Positions 1 through 9,162 of a stretch of 64,000 bases of DNA are shown here, in pieces. The translations under genes and the position numbers were made by a program. Each line of letters opens with the position of its first letter. Position 1 is the stretch's first letter. Origin of the DNA: Hyphomicrobiales bacterium (GTDB lineage: Bacteria; Pseudomonadota; Alphaproteobacteria; Rhizobiales; Rhizobiaceae); assembly GCA_900489925.1 (NCBI GenBank), contig UEHQ01000002.1:542207-606206 (forward strand), read 5' to 3'. The notes beneath the pieces are model-generated. The model was not told the origin of the DNA. It saw nothing but the letters and a program-made list of their open reading frames with translations, and made no database searches.

Positions 1-1
1 C

Positions 2-442
2 CTGCCGCTGACGATGGCGCGACGGGCGAGCCTGCGCGACCTGTTCGAGGCACGCTGCGCGCTCGATGTCGAAGCGGCGCGGCTCGCCGCCCTCCGGCAA
101 TCGCCCGACACGGTCGCGGTACTGCGCGGGCTACTGGCGCAACGCGGGAACTTCGAAGGGGGCGACAAGTCCGCCTTCGTCAAACGGGATCTTGCGTTCC
201 ATCAGGCGATCATTGCCGCTTCCGGCAATCGCGCGATGATCGAGATCTATGCGTTCTTCTCCACCTCGATTGCCGAGACCATAGAGGCGACGCTTGGGGA
301 GGATATTCCGGAACCCGACATGCAGGCGCACACCGATATCGTCGACGCCATCGCGACGGGCGATCCCGACACAGCCGATGCGGCGGTGCGCCGTTTCATG
401 GCTCCCGTTATCAGCGCACTCGACCGGATGCTTCTTTCATGA
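2..442 (+). CDS. FadR/GntR-family transcriptional regulator, C-terminal part (truncated by window edge)
   Basis: The frame is open at the left edge, so the N-terminal winged-helix DNA-binding domain lies outside the window. The visible 146 residues match an FCD ligand-binding domain: an all-helical region with DLRxLFEAR-type opening (RDLFEARCALDVEAARLAA), a central RDLAFHQAI helix and HTDIVDAIATGD near the end. These carry the Asp/His positions that bind metal or carboxylate effectors in FadR-type regulators. The stop overlaps the following MFS transporter gene by 4 nt (ATGA), so the two are probably co-transcribed and the regulator may control that transporter. The ligand cannot be told from the sequence. 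Confidence 0.85.
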   Translation: MPLTMARRASLRDLFEARCALDVEAARLAALRQSPDTVAVLRGLLAQRGNFEGGDKSAFVKRDLAFHQAIIAASGNRAMIEIYAFFSTSIAETIEATLGEDIPEPDMQAHTDIVDAIATGDPDTADAAVRRFMAPVISALDRMLLS

Positions 443-1728
443 CCACGCCTTTGCATGACACGACCTCAGCCTATGACCTTGCCGACGAGCAGCTGATCGA
501 TGCCGAAGCCGACAGCACGCCGCAACCGGTGCCGCCCTCCGCAAGCCCTGCCGGACGGCTGGTGCTCGGAGCAAGCCTTGTCCTGATTGCATTCAACCTG
601 CGGCCTGTCTTTTCCAGCGCATCGGCGTTACTTCCAGAAATCCGCTCTGAACTGGGGTTGTCGACGCTTGGCGCCAGCTTGCTGACGACGCTGCCGGTGG
701 TTTGCCTCGGCGCCTTTTCGCCTTTTGCGCCGCGGCTTGCGCAGCGTTTCGGTTCCGAGCGCACGCTTCTCGGCGTGCTGTTCCTGCTTGCTCTCGGAAC
801 GGCACTGCGCGGTACGTCATCGGTACCCTTGCTTTTCCTCGGAACGGCAATCGCCGGCGCCTGCATAGCCGTTGGCAATGTGTTGCTGCCGGGCCTGGTC
901 AAGCGTGACTTTGCCGACCGGGCAGCGCTGATGACCGGTTTCTACACGATGGCGCTTTGTGCCGGAGCGGCGAGCGCCGCCGGATTGACGCTTCCGCTCG
1001 AGCGGGCGCTTGGCGGCTCAATGGCGGGTGCGCTGTCCGCCTGGGCATTGCCGGCCCTGATTGTGGGATTGATCTGGCTGCCGCAGGTTCTCTCGACGAC
1101 ATCGCAGGTCAGGCGCAGCGGCTATTCGGTTGTCGGCCTGTGGCGAGATCGTCTTGCCTGGCAGGTCACGCTTTTCATGGGTCTGCAATCGGCGCTCGCC
1201 TATTGTGTATTCGGCTGGCTCGTGCCGATCCTGCGCGAACGCGGGCTGGATGGCGTCACCGCCGGCGCCATCGTTTCGGCATCGGTCATGATCCAGGCCG
1301 CCTCCTGCCTCGTCGCGCCGCAGATCGCGGTCAGAGGCAAGGACCAGCGCGTCATCAACGCATCGCTCTGCGTGATCGCGGTCGTTGCCCTGCTTGGCTT
1401 GCTGTTTGCTCCGCTTTCCACGGTCTGGATCTGGGCGGTCCTGCAGGGCATCGGTCAGGGTGGTCTTATCGCGGTGGCGATGACGGCGATCGTCTTGCGC
1501 TCGCGGGATGCACATGTCGCCGCGCACCTCTCCGGCATGGCGCAGTGCGTGGGCTATCTGCTTGCGGCCATCGGCCCGCTGGTCGTCGGCCTCATTCGCG
1601 GGTGGACCGGGAGCTTCGCGTGGTGCGCGGTTCTCTTTGTCGTGCTCGGCGCCGGCGCGGCGATCAACGGCTGGAGTGCCGGGCGCGCTCGCTATGTCGA
1701 GGCGCGCACCATCGAAAAAGCGGGCTGA
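439..1728 (+). CDS. MFS transporter, CynX/NimT (cyanate/nitroimidazole permease) family
   Basis: This 429-residue protein has a hydrophilic N-terminus of about 35 residues followed by about 12 hydrophobic segments. The first, LVLIAFNLRPVFSSASALLPEI, is the typical start of CynX/NimT/YeaN permeases, where an FNLRP-type motif follows TM1. It is an inner-membrane secondary transporter; members move cyanate, 2-nitroimidazole or small organic anions, and the substrate here is unknown. The start ATG overlaps the regulator stop by 4 nt, indicating translational coupling. No signs of truncation. Confidence 0.85.
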   Translation: MTTPLHDTTSAYDLADEQLIDAEADSTPQPVPPSASPAGRLVLGASLVLIAFNLRPVFSSASALLPEIRSELGLSTLGASLLTTLPVVCLGAFSPFAPRLAQRFGSERTLLGVLFLLALGTALRGTSSVPLLFLGTAIAGACIAVGNVLLPGLVKRDFADRAALMTGFYTMALCAGAASAAGLTLPLERALGGSMAGALSAWALPALIVGLIWLPQVLSTTSQVRRSGYSVVGLWRDRLAWQVTLFMGLQSALAYCVFGWLVPILRERGLDGVTAGAIVSASVMIQAASCLVAPQIAVRGKDQRVINASLCVIAVVALLGLLFAPLSTVWIWAVLQGIGQGGLIAVAMTAIVLRSRDAHVAAHLSGMAQCVGYLLAAIGPLVVGLIRGWTGSFAWCAVLFVVLGAGAAINGWSAGRARYVEARTIEKAG

Positions 1729-1810
1729 AGATCACCATCTCTTGATCCCGCTTTCTTCACCGCGGATGCTAGGTTCGACCGATCACGTCCATCCAACGGG
1801 AGGAAGACCG

Positions 1811-3328
1811 TTGCGTTTTCGATCCGCCGTCCTGCTCGTCGCCCTTTTCGCTGCAATCGCGCCCGCCCTTTCGAACGCTCAAAGCAGCGATGCTAGCCAG
1901 GGCGCGTCTCGCAGGGGGGTACTGGCGCTGCTGCCATCGGATTCGGTGACGGAGCACCAATTGACGATCGGCGACAAGACCATTGCCTATACGGCAACGG
2001 CCGGAACGCTTGATCTCTTCGGCCAGGATGGCGTGCAGACCGGTTCGATCTTTTACACGGCCTATGTCAAGAAAGATGGCGGGCCTGATCGGCCGCTGAC
2101 GTTTGCCTTCAATGGCGGACCGGGCGCGGCGTCCGCTTTCCTTCATCTTGGCCTCGTCGGCCCGCGCATACTCGATTTCGGCCCGAAGGGCGATGACGGC
2201 GCCAACGCCAGACTGGTCGACAATCCGCAAAGCTGGCTTGATTTCACGGACCTCGTTCTCATCGATCCCATTGGCACGGGCTGGAGCCGGACGGCAAAGG
2301 CCGACGACGCATCGAAATACTATAGCGTCAACTCGGATGCAGAGAGCGTTGCCAAGGCCATCGCGCTTTACGTGGCCCATAACAACCGGTCGGCATCGCC
2401 GAAATATCTGCTCGGCGAAAGCTATGGAGGCTTCCGCGCCGCCAAGGTGGCGGGTGCTCTCAAGGACAGCCAGGGGATCATCGTGTCGGGTGCCATCATG
2501 CTTTCTCCTCTGCTTGAGGGTCAGCTGATGTTCAACGCCGACCAGTTCGCGCTGGGTGCCGCGCTGGAGCTTCCGTCGCTGGCTGCCGCGGAGATGGACC
2601 GGCGCAACGCCTTCGATGACGCAAAGCAGCGGGAGGCAGAACGCTTTGCACTCGGCGACTATCTGACGACTCTGGCAGGTGCACCGCCAAGCGGTGAGAC
2701 GGCCAAGGCGTTCTACGCCAAGGTGGCCGGCATGACCGGCATTCCGCAGGATGTGGTCGAAAAGAACCGCGGCTTCCTCGGTAATGCCTACCGCAAGACC
2801 ACCGACGGACAGGACGACCGCGTGGCGAGCCCCTATGACGCCGCCTTTACAACGCCGGACCCCTATCCCGAGTCAGCCTACGAGCGGGGTGACGATGCCA
2901 TCCTCGACGGCTTCACGCGGGCCTATGGCGGCGCATTCGCCGACTATGCTCGCAACGAGCTCGGCTTCAAGACGGAGATGACCTATTCGCTGCTAGACAG
3001 CGACGTCAACCGGCAGTGGGAATGGGGCGGACGCGGCGGTGGCTCGCGTCTCCAGGCCAGCGTCACCGACGACATGCGCGAGATGCTCGCGTCCAATCCT
3101 GCCTTCCACCTGCTGATCGCGCACGGCTACAGCGATCTCGTGACGCCCTATGGTGTCAGCCGCTATGTGATCGACCATCTGCCGCCCGCACTGGTTGACG
3201 GACGGGTGGCGCTCAATGTCTATCGCGGCGGCCACATGTTCTATACGCGCGCCGAGCAGCGCGCAGCGTTTACGGCCGATGCCAAGGCTTTCTATGGGGT
3301 GCGCCCGCCGACGTCGCCGGCCGATTGA
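1811..3328 (+). CDS. Secreted S10-family serine carboxypeptidase
   Basis: TTG is chosen as start because GGGAGGAAG lies just upstream and the product then begins with a clean signal peptide (RFRSAVLLVALFAAIAPALSNA) of about 22 residues. An in-frame ATG at 1766 is the alternative. The mature enzyme shows the S10 hallmarks: NGGPGAAS (oxyanion-hole region), GESYGG with the nucleophile Ser near residue 204, the Asp region HGYSDLVTP and the His in RGGHMFY. S10 enzymes release C-terminal residues from peptides; this one is predicted to work in the periplasm. About 505 residues, full length. Downstream lies otsB, with no evident functional link. Confidence 0.85.
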   Translation: MRFRSAVLLVALFAAIAPALSNAQSSDASQGASRRGVLALLPSDSVTEHQLTIGDKTIAYTATAGTLDLFGQDGVQTGSIFYTAYVKKDGGPDRPLTFAFNGGPGAASAFLHLGLVGPRILDFGPKGDDGANARLVDNPQSWLDFTDLVLIDPIGTGWSRTAKADDASKYYSVNSDAESVAKAIALYVAHNNRSASPKYLLGESYGGFRAAKVAGALKDSQGIIVSGAIMLSPLLEGQLMFNADQFALGAALELPSLAAAEMDRRNAFDDAKQREAERFALGDYLTTLAGAPPSGETAKAFYAKVAGMTGIPQDVVEKNRGFLGNAYRKTTDGQDDRVASPYDAAFTTPDPYPESAYERGDDAILDGFTRAYGGAFADYARNELGFKTEMTYSLLDSDVNRQWEWGGRGGGSRLQASVTDDMREMLASNPAFHLLIAHGYSDLVTPYGVSRYVIDHLPPALVDGRVALNVYRGGHMFYTRAEQRAAFTADAKAFYGVRPPTSPAD

Positions 3329-3387
3329 TCCCGGTCAACTGCCCGACCGGGGGTTGTCATGAGCGATCATCGCCATAGATAGTCCCC

Positions 3388-4185
3388 ATGTCCTACCCAA
3401 AGCCGCCATCGAACACCCGAAAGCCGCCGCAGGTTTCCGGGCAGGTATTGTTGATGCGCATTCTCCGGTCGTCTCCCGATGGCTACGCGCTGTTTCTCGA
3501 CATCGACGGAACGCTGCTCGATCTGGCCGAGACCCCCGACGGCATCGTCGTGCCCGCAGCGCTGCCCTCGCAACTGGACCTGCTGTCACGCAAGCTGGGT
3601 GGCGCTCTTGCGCTGGTGACGGGACGCGCGCTTGCTTATGCGGATCAGCTCTTTGTGCCCTACCGGTTTCCGATCGCCGGGCTTCATGGTGCCGAACTGC
3701 GAGCACCCGACGGGCGCGTTGAAGCGGCGCAAAGCACGCCGGCTTTCGAACGGTTGAAGGCCGATCTCAACGAAGCCACGCGCCACCTTGACGGTGTCCT
3801 GGTCGAAGACAAGGGCCCCGCCGTCGCCGCCCACTATCGTCTTGCCCCGGAAAGCCAGGCCGAGCTCGAGCCCCTGATGGAAACGTTCCTGGCAAGGGCC
3901 GGAGACAACTGGACCCTGCAGCGCGGCAAGATGGTTCTCGAAATCCGCCCGGCGAGCGCCGACAAGGGACAGGCCGTCGAGGCTCTGCTTTCTCGCGCGC
4001 CCTTCGCTGGCAGGTGCCCGATCACCATCGGTGACGACATCACCGACGAAGCGATGTTTCATGCCGCCAACCGACATGGTGGCCACTCGATCCGCATCGG
4101 CACGCCGCTGGCCGCCACCGCCGCCACCGCGACCTTGCCCAATTCTGCCGCACTGCGGGAACTGATCACGCAGATCACCGTTTGA
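3388..4185 (+). CDS. otsB: Trehalose-6-phosphate phosphatase
   Basis: This HAD-superfamily phosphatase converts trehalose 6-phosphate to trehalose in the cytoplasm. The nucleophile motif DIDGT is at residues 38-42, and the metal-binding GDDITDE motif lies near residue 215. Between them sits a small cap domain with RPASADKGQAVEAL, typical of OtsB. An internal ATG at 3454 (MRILRSSPDG) would give a length closer to E. coli OtsB, and neither start has a strong ribosome-binding site. otsA follows after 46 nt, making a trehalose-synthesis pair for osmoprotection. Confidence 0.9.
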   Translation: MSYPKPPSNTRKPPQVSGQVLLMRILRSSPDGYALFLDIDGTLLDLAETPDGIVVPAALPSQLDLLSRKLGGALALVTGRALAYADQLFVPYRFPIAGLHGAELRAPDGRVEAAQSTPAFERLKADLNEATRHLDGVLVEDKGPAVAAHYRLAPESQAELEPLMETFLARAGDNWTLQRGKMVLEIRPASADKGQAVEALLSRAPFAGRCPITIGDDITDEAMFHAANRHGGHSIRIGTPLAATAATATLPNSAALRELITQITV

Positions 4186-4231
4186 TCAGCGATACCGCAT
4201 TGCGGCCCCTCCGCGCTGAAAGGAATTTTAC

Positions 4232-5608
4232 GTGAGCCGTCTCGTCGTCGTTTCCAACCGTGTCCCCGTCCCTGAAAAGGGCGGCGCAGCAGCCTCTGCC
4301 GGCGGACTTGCCGTGGCGTTGCTGGCTGCCCTGCAGGAGCGTGGCGGGATCTGGATGGGCTGGTCGGGAAAATCCAGCGGCGACAACGAGCCGGGGCCGC
4401 TTTCCGTGCAAGAGCAGGGAAAAATCACCTTCGCCCTGACTGACCTGACCGAGAAGGACGTCGACGAGTATTATTTCGGCTTTGCCAACCGCGTGCTCTG
4501 GCCGATCTGCCACTACCGGCTAGATCTGGCCGAATACGGACGCAAGGAGATGGCCGGCTATTTCCGCGTCAATCGCTTCTTCGCGCATCGGTTGGCGCCG
4601 TTGCTCGAGCCCGACGACACGATCTGGATCCACGACTATCACCTCATTCCGCTCGCCGCGGAACTTCGCCAGATGGGCATCAAGAACCGCATCGGCTTCT
4701 TCCATCACATTCCCTGGCCACCGGCGGATGTGCTGGCCGCCATGCCGGTTCACGAAGAGATCATGCGGAGCCTTGCGGCATATGACCTCGTCGGCTTCCA
4801 GACGGATCACGACCTGGAGAACTTTGCCGGCTGCCTGCGTCGCGAAGATTTGGGCGACGCCCTCGGCGATGGGCGCTTCACCGCCGGCGAGAGGGTTTTC
4901 AAGGGCGGCGCTTATGGTATCGGGATCGAAACCGCGGCCTTCGCGCAGTTCGCGCAAAAGGCGGCCGGCCACAACATGGTCCACAAGGCTAGAAAGAGCA
5001 TCGAGGGCCGCGACCTTATCATCGGCGTCGACCGACTGGATTATTCCAAGGGCCTGACGCAACGCATCGATGCTTTCGAACATTTCGTGCTCGGCAACCC
5101 GGCCCACCAACGCCGCGTGACCTATCTGCAGGTGACGCCGAAATCCCGCTCCGAAGTGCCGGAATACGAGCAGATGCAGCGCACCGTCGCCGAACAGGCG
5201 GGACGCGTGAACGGGGCGCTCGGGACGGTGGACTGGGTGCCGATCCGCTATATCAACCGCTCGCTCAGCCGGCCGATCCTGGCGGGTCTCTACCGGCTGG
5301 CGAAAGTCGGGCTGGTCACGCCGCTTCGTGACGGGATGAATCTCGTCGCGAAGGAATATGTCGCCGCACAGGATCCTGACGATCCCGGCGTGCTGGTGCT
5401 GTCGCGTTTTGCCGGGGCCGCACGCGAACTGAAGGGCGCGCTGCTGGTAAACCCCTATGACGTCGTGGGTACATCGAATGCACTGGCGCGTGCCCTGAAC
5501 ATGCCGCTGGAAGAGCGCCAGGAGCGCTGGCAACGGATGATGGACTATTTGCTGGAGCACGACGTATCGCGCTGGTGCGACGATTTCCTGCAGGACCTCG
5601 CCGCCTGA
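4232..5608 (+). CDS. otsA: Trehalose-6-phosphate synthase
   Basis: This GT20 glycosyltransferase joins UDP-glucose and glucose 6-phosphate to make trehalose 6-phosphate. It starts with GTG, preceded by AGGAA at the proper distance. Seen in the 458-residue product: the N-terminal loop SNRVP, WIHDYHLIPLA, FFHHIPWP, and the nucleotide-sugar-binding GVDRLDYSKGL. The late PLRDGMNLVAKEYVA motif holds active-site residues. Full length for the family. It is coupled with otsB upstream in the order otsB-otsA. Confidence 0.95.
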   Translation: MSRLVVVSNRVPVPEKGGAAASAGGLAVALLAALQERGGIWMGWSGKSSGDNEPGPLSVQEQGKITFALTDLTEKDVDEYYFGFANRVLWPICHYRLDLAEYGRKEMAGYFRVNRFFAHRLAPLLEPDDTIWIHDYHLIPLAAELRQMGIKNRIGFFHHIPWPPADVLAAMPVHEEIMRSLAAYDLVGFQTDHDLENFAGCLRREDLGDALGDGRFTAGERVFKGGAYGIGIETAAFAQFAQKAAGHNMVHKARKSIEGRDLIIGVDRLDYSKGLTQRIDAFEHFVLGNPAHQRRVTYLQVTPKSRSEVPEYEQMQRTVAEQAGRVNGALGTVDWVPIRYINRSLSRPILAGLYRLAKVGLVTPLRDGMNLVAKEYVAAQDPDDPGVLVLSRFAGAARELKGALLVNPYDVVGTSNALARALNMPLEERQERWQRMMDYLLEHDVSRWCDDFLQDLAA

Positions 5609-5617
5609 CGCGCGCTA

Positions 5618-6520
5618 TCAGCCGATGCCTGCCTCGTTGAGAAGCCAGGCACCGAGTTGATCGCTTTGCGGGCTGCGCGCCTTTGGCTGCAACAACCAAT
5701 AGCCGCGATCGGGGGCCTCCAGCGATGGACCCGCGATCGCCAGAATGCCGGAGGCCAGCAAAGGATCAACAAGTCCCATCCAGCCGAGCGCCAGCCCCTG
5801 CTCGCCAAGGGCGGCCTGCACGACGAGCGAGTAGGTATTGAAGCTCAGGTCACCCTGCCCCGCGTGCGGCTCGCGATTGATACCTATCTGCGCAAAATAG
5901 CTACGCCAATCGAACCAGGGAGACGGAGCGGCCGTGTCGAGATGGATGAGACGGGCGCCCGCGAGATCGGCGGGCTCGCTGAAAGGACCGTTGCGATCGA
6001 GGAAGCCCTGGCTGCAGACCGGCGCGACCTTTTCCGGCAACAGCAGCTTAGCCCGCGTGCCGAATTCGGCGCGCGTCCCGAACACGACGGCGACATCGCT
6101 CTGTTCGGACCGTTCGCGTTCCATGCGTTGTGTCGCGACGATCTGGATGTCCATATCGGGATAGAGCAGGCGGAAGGCGTGCATTCGCGGGATCAACCAG
6201 AGCGCCGAAAAGGCATAGTCCGTATGGAGTCTTATCGATGGTCGTTCGACTTCGCTGCGCAGCCTGCGGGCAAGGTCGTCGATCTCGCCGACGCTTCTGG
6301 CCACGATATCGAACAGCCGCTGTCCCGCCGGCGTGAGTTCGACGCCGCGATGCTGTCTCGTGAGGAGCGCGACCCCCATCTGCTCCTCGAGCCTGCGGAT
6401 CTGATAACTGACGGCCGGCTGCGTCAGGCCGAGCGTGTTCGCCGCCGAAGACAGGCTGCCCACCCTGCCGATCTCGGCGAATATCCGCATCCATCCCAGG
6501 TCGACGGCCCGCTCTGCCAT
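5618..6520 (-). CDS. LysR-family regulator, choline sulfate-utilization type
   Basis: This 300-residue LTTR has an N-terminal winged helix (GSLSSAANTLGLTQPAVSYQIRRLEEQ, about residues 17-45) and a C-terminal periplasmic-binding-like effector domain. It diverges from choX, with betC beyond. LysR genes at this position belong to a recognised choline sulfate-utilization regulator group, and the context supports that call. The 98-nt intergenic space holds the palindrome CAACAC-N2-GTGTTG, a candidate operator. The inducer is probably choline or choline-O-sulfate (inference). It resembles GcvA-type LTTRs, so a different target remains possible. Confidence 0.8.
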   Translation of the reverse strand: MAERAVDLGWMRIFAEIGRVGSLSSAANTLGLTQPAVSYQIRRLEEQMGVALLTRQHRGVELTPAGQRLFDIVARSVGEIDDLARRLRSEVERPSIRLHTDYAFSALWLIPRMHAFRLLYPDMDIQIVATQRMERERSEQSDVAVVFGTRAEFGTRAKLLLPEKVAPVCSQGFLDRNGPFSEPADLAGARLIHLDTAAPSPWFDWRSYFAQIGINREPHAGQGDLSFNTYSLVVQAALGEQGLALGWMGLVDPLLASGILAIAGPSLEAPDRGYWLLQPKARSPQSDQLGAWLLNEAGIG

Positions 6521-6566
6521 AAAAAATCCTTTGGGTAACTATCGAAAAAAGCTGCCTTCACAATGC

Positions 6567-6580
6567 CAACACTCGTGTTG
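6567..6580. promoter_or_regulatory. Palindrome CAACAC-TC-GTGTTG in the divergent LysR/choX space
   Basis: A perfect 6-2-6 inverted repeat lies 39 nt before the choX start and 47 nt before the LysR gene start. Divergent LTTR-controlled promoters normally carry the regulator's site in this space. It is a candidate activator/autoregulatory site, not proven. Confidence 0.4.
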
Positions 6581-6618
6581 TTCAATAAAGCCATCAAATG
6601 ACAAAAAGGGGAAATGCG

Positions 6619-7569
6619 ATGACAGGAATTTCTGCAGTCCGCCGTCTGGCCGCCGGCGTTATGCTCTCCGTTCTTGCCGTGGGATCGGCCGCTGCCGCCG
6701 ACGACGCATCGTGCAAGGTGATCCGCATGTCCGATCCGGGCTGGACCGACATCACCGCCACCAACGGCGTTACGTCAGTCATCCTGACGGCGCTCGGCTA
6801 CGAGCCCGACGTCAAGACGCTCTCGGTACCGATCGGCTACCAGTCGATGAAGAACGGTGAGATCGACGTCTTCCTCGGCAACTGGATGCCGGCGCAGAAG
6901 GCCTTCGTCGACGACCTGACCGCTGCCAAGGCGATCGAGGTGATGAACAAGAACCTCGAAGGCGCCAAGTTCACGCTGGCGGTGCCAAGCTACGTCGCCG
7001 ACAAGGGCATCAAGGACTTCGCCGACCTTCAGAAGCATGGCGACGAGTTCGACCACAAGATCTACGGCATCGAGCCGGGCGCGCCGGCCAATTCGAACAT
7101 TCAGAAGATGATCGACGCCAACGACTTCGGCCTCAAGGACTGGAAGCTGGTGGAATCGGGCGAGCAGGCCATGCTGGCGCAGGTCGAGCGCGCCTCCAAG
7201 GACAAGGGCGCGGTGGTGTTCCTTGCCTGGGCGCCGCATCCGATGAACGAGAAGTTCCAGATCTCGTATCTCTCCGGCGGCGACGCCTATTTCGGACCGA
7301 ACTTCGGCGGTGCCGAGGTCTACACGCTGGCCCGCACCGGCTGGTCGGAAAAATGCCCGAACGCGGCGGCGCTGATGAAGAACCTGACGTTCGAGATCGG
7401 CATGGAGAACTCGCTGATGGGCTCGATCCTCGGCGGCGAAGATCCGAAGGCCGCGGCAACGGCATGGCTGAAGGCCAATCCGAAGGCAATCGATCCGTGG
7501 CTCTCCGGCGTCACCACGCTTGACGGAAAGCCTGCTGCCGACGCAGTAAAAGGCTCTCTCGGCCTCTAA
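6619..7569 (+). CDS. choX: Choline ABC transporter, periplasmic substrate-binding protein
   Basis: The second ATG is preferred because AAGGGG sits 6-7 nt before it and the protein then starts with a standard signal peptide (about 25 residues, cleaved after GSAAAA). The mature part belongs to the OpuAC/ProX fold: MSDPGWTDITATNGV, GYQSMKNGEIDVFLGNWMPAQ and a late WLKANP. These match ChoX-type choline-binding proteins, in which aromatic residues cage the trimethylammonium group. The usual permease and ATPase (choW, choV) are not adjacent and would have to be encoded elsewhere. betC follows 21 nt downstream, so uptake and desulfation are probably co-expressed. Confidence 0.88.
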   Translation: MTGISAVRRLAAGVMLSVLAVGSAAAADDASCKVIRMSDPGWTDITATNGVTSVILTALGYEPDVKTLSVPIGYQSMKNGEIDVFLGNWMPAQKAFVDDLTAAKAIEVMNKNLEGAKFTLAVPSYVADKGIKDFADLQKHGDEFDHKIYGIEPGAPANSNIQKMIDANDFGLKDWKLVESGEQAMLAQVERASKDKGAVVFLAWAPHPMNEKFQISYLSGGDAYFGPNFGGAEVYTLARTGWSEKCPNAAALMKNLTFEIGMENSLMGSILGGEDPKAAATAWLKANPKAIDPWLSGVTTLDGKPAADAVKGSLGL

Positions 7570-7590
7570 TACCTCAAGGACCTGACTGAC

Positions 7591-9105
7591 ATGGCGCGCC
7601 CGAATTTTCTCATCCTGATGGTCGACCAGTATAACGGGACGCTGTTTCCCGACGGGCCGGCCGAGTTTCTTCACGCGCCGCATCTGAAAGCCTTGGCGAA
7701 GCGCTCGGTGCGCTTTGCCAACACCTATACGGCAAGCCCGCTCTGCGCGCCGGCGCGGGCTTCCTTCATGTCCGGCCAGCTGCCGAGCCGCACCCGCGTC
7801 TACGACAACGCCGCCGAATTCTCTTCCGATATTCCGACATTTGCGCATCACCTACGCGCGGCCGGTTATCACACAGCGCTTTCGGGCAAGATGCACTTCG
7901 TCGGTCCCGACCAGTTGCACGGCTTCGAGGAGCGGCTGACGACCGATATCTATCCGGCCGATTTCGGCTGGACGCCGGATTATACCAAGCCCGGCGAGCG
8001 CATCGACTGGTGGTACCACAATCTCGGCTCGGTGACGGGTGCGGGCGTGGCCGAAATCACCAACCAGATGGAATATGACGACGAGGTCGCCTATAACGCG
8101 ACCCGCAAGCTCTACGACCTCTCGCGCCGGCAGGACGATCGTCCCTGGTGCCTGACGGTCAGCTTCACGCATCCGCACGACCCCTATGTGGCGCGCCGCA
8201 AGTTCTGGGATCTCTATGAGGATTGCCCGCATCTCGACCCCGAGGTCGACACGATCCCGTTCGAGGAGCAGGACCAGCATTCGCAGCGGCTCTTGAAGGC
8301 CTGCGACTACGACGCCTTCGAGATTACCCGCGAACAGGTGCGCAACGCACGACGCGGCTATTTCGCCAATATCTCCTATATCGACGAAAAGGTCGGCGAG
8401 CTGCTCGACGTTCTCGAGCGCGGGCGTATGGCGGAGGACACCGTCATCCTCTTCGTTTCCGACCATGGCGACATGCTGGGCGAGCGCGGTCTGTGGTTCA
8501 AGATGTGCTTCTTCGACGGTTCGGCGCGCGTGCCGCTGTCAATTGCCGCACCCGGCTGGGAGCCGAAACTGATCAGCCAGCCGGTCTCGACGCTCGACGT
8601 GACGCCGACGCTGGCGGCGCTTGCCGGCATCGACATCACCAAGCTGAAGCCCTGGACCGACGGCGAAGACCTGACACCGCTTGCCAAGGGAACGGGAACG
8701 CGCGGACCGGTGCCGATGGAATATGCGGCCGAGGGATCGATCGCACCGCTGGTCGGCCTTCGCGACGGCAAGTTCAAGCTGACGCTTTGCGACAAGGACG
8801 CGCCGATGCTCTTCGACCTCGAGACGGACCCGAAGGAGCTGACGAACCTCGCCACCGATCCCGCCTATGCCGACACGCTGGCGCATCTGACCGCGCAGGC
8901 GGAAAAGCGCTGGAACCTTGCGGGCTTCGATGCCGCCGTGCGCGAGAGCCAGGCGCGGCGCTGGGTGGTCTACGAGGCGCTGCGCAACGGCGCCTATTAT
9001 CCCTGGGACTACCAGCCGCTGCAGCGCGCCTCGGAGCGCTACATGCGCAACCACATGGATTTGAACGTGCTGGAAGAAAACCAGCGCTATCCGCGCGGCG
9101 AATGA
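7591..9105 (+). CDS. betC: Choline-sulfatase
   Basis: This cytoplasmic type I sulfatase hydrolyses choline-O-sulfate to choline and sulfate. No signal peptide is seen. The formylglycine motif is C52-A-P-A-R56 within SPLCAPARASFMSG. Metal-ligand residues include D12 (LMVDQY) and the SDHGD pair later on. The C-terminal tail with WDYQPLQRASERYMRNHMDL is characteristic of the choline-sulfatase group. 504 residues, full length. Downstream betB/betA are absent here, so oxidation of choline to glycine betaine must be encoded elsewhere. Confidence 0.93.
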   Translation: MARPNFLILMVDQYNGTLFPDGPAEFLHAPHLKALAKRSVRFANTYTASPLCAPARASFMSGQLPSRTRVYDNAAEFSSDIPTFAHHLRAAGYHTALSGKMHFVGPDQLHGFEERLTTDIYPADFGWTPDYTKPGERIDWWYHNLGSVTGAGVAEITNQMEYDDEVAYNATRKLYDLSRRQDDRPWCLTVSFTHPHDPYVARRKFWDLYEDCPHLDPEVDTIPFEEQDQHSQRLLKACDYDAFEITREQVRNARRGYFANISYIDEKVGELLDVLERGRMAEDTVILFVSDHGDMLGERGLWFKMCFFDGSARVPLSIAAPGWEPKLISQPVSTLDVTPTLAALAGIDITKLKPWTDGEDLTPLAKGTGTRGPVPMEYAAEGSIAPLVGLRDGKFKLTLCDKDAPMLFDLETDPKELTNLATDPAYADTLAHLTAQAEKRWNLAGFDAAVRESQARRWVVYEALRNGAYYPWDYQPLQRASERYMRNHMDLNVLEENQRYPRGE

Positions 9106-9112
9106 GATTGCC

Positions 9113-9149
9113 GTTTCGATGGCGAATGGTTAGGTTTCGCCATCGAAAC
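9113..9149 (+). terminator. Strong hairpin between betC and the molbindin-like gene
   Basis: A perfect 14-bp inverted repeat (GTTTCGATGGCGAA / TTCGCCATCGAAAC) with a 9-nt loop begins 8 nt after the betC stop. No T-run follows; instead GGGAG, the likely ribosome-binding site of the next gene, comes 1-6 nt later. It may protect the choX-betC 3' end, attenuate readthrough, or control translation of the small gene. Confidence 0.6.
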
Positions 9150-9162
9150 AGGGAGAAAAATT

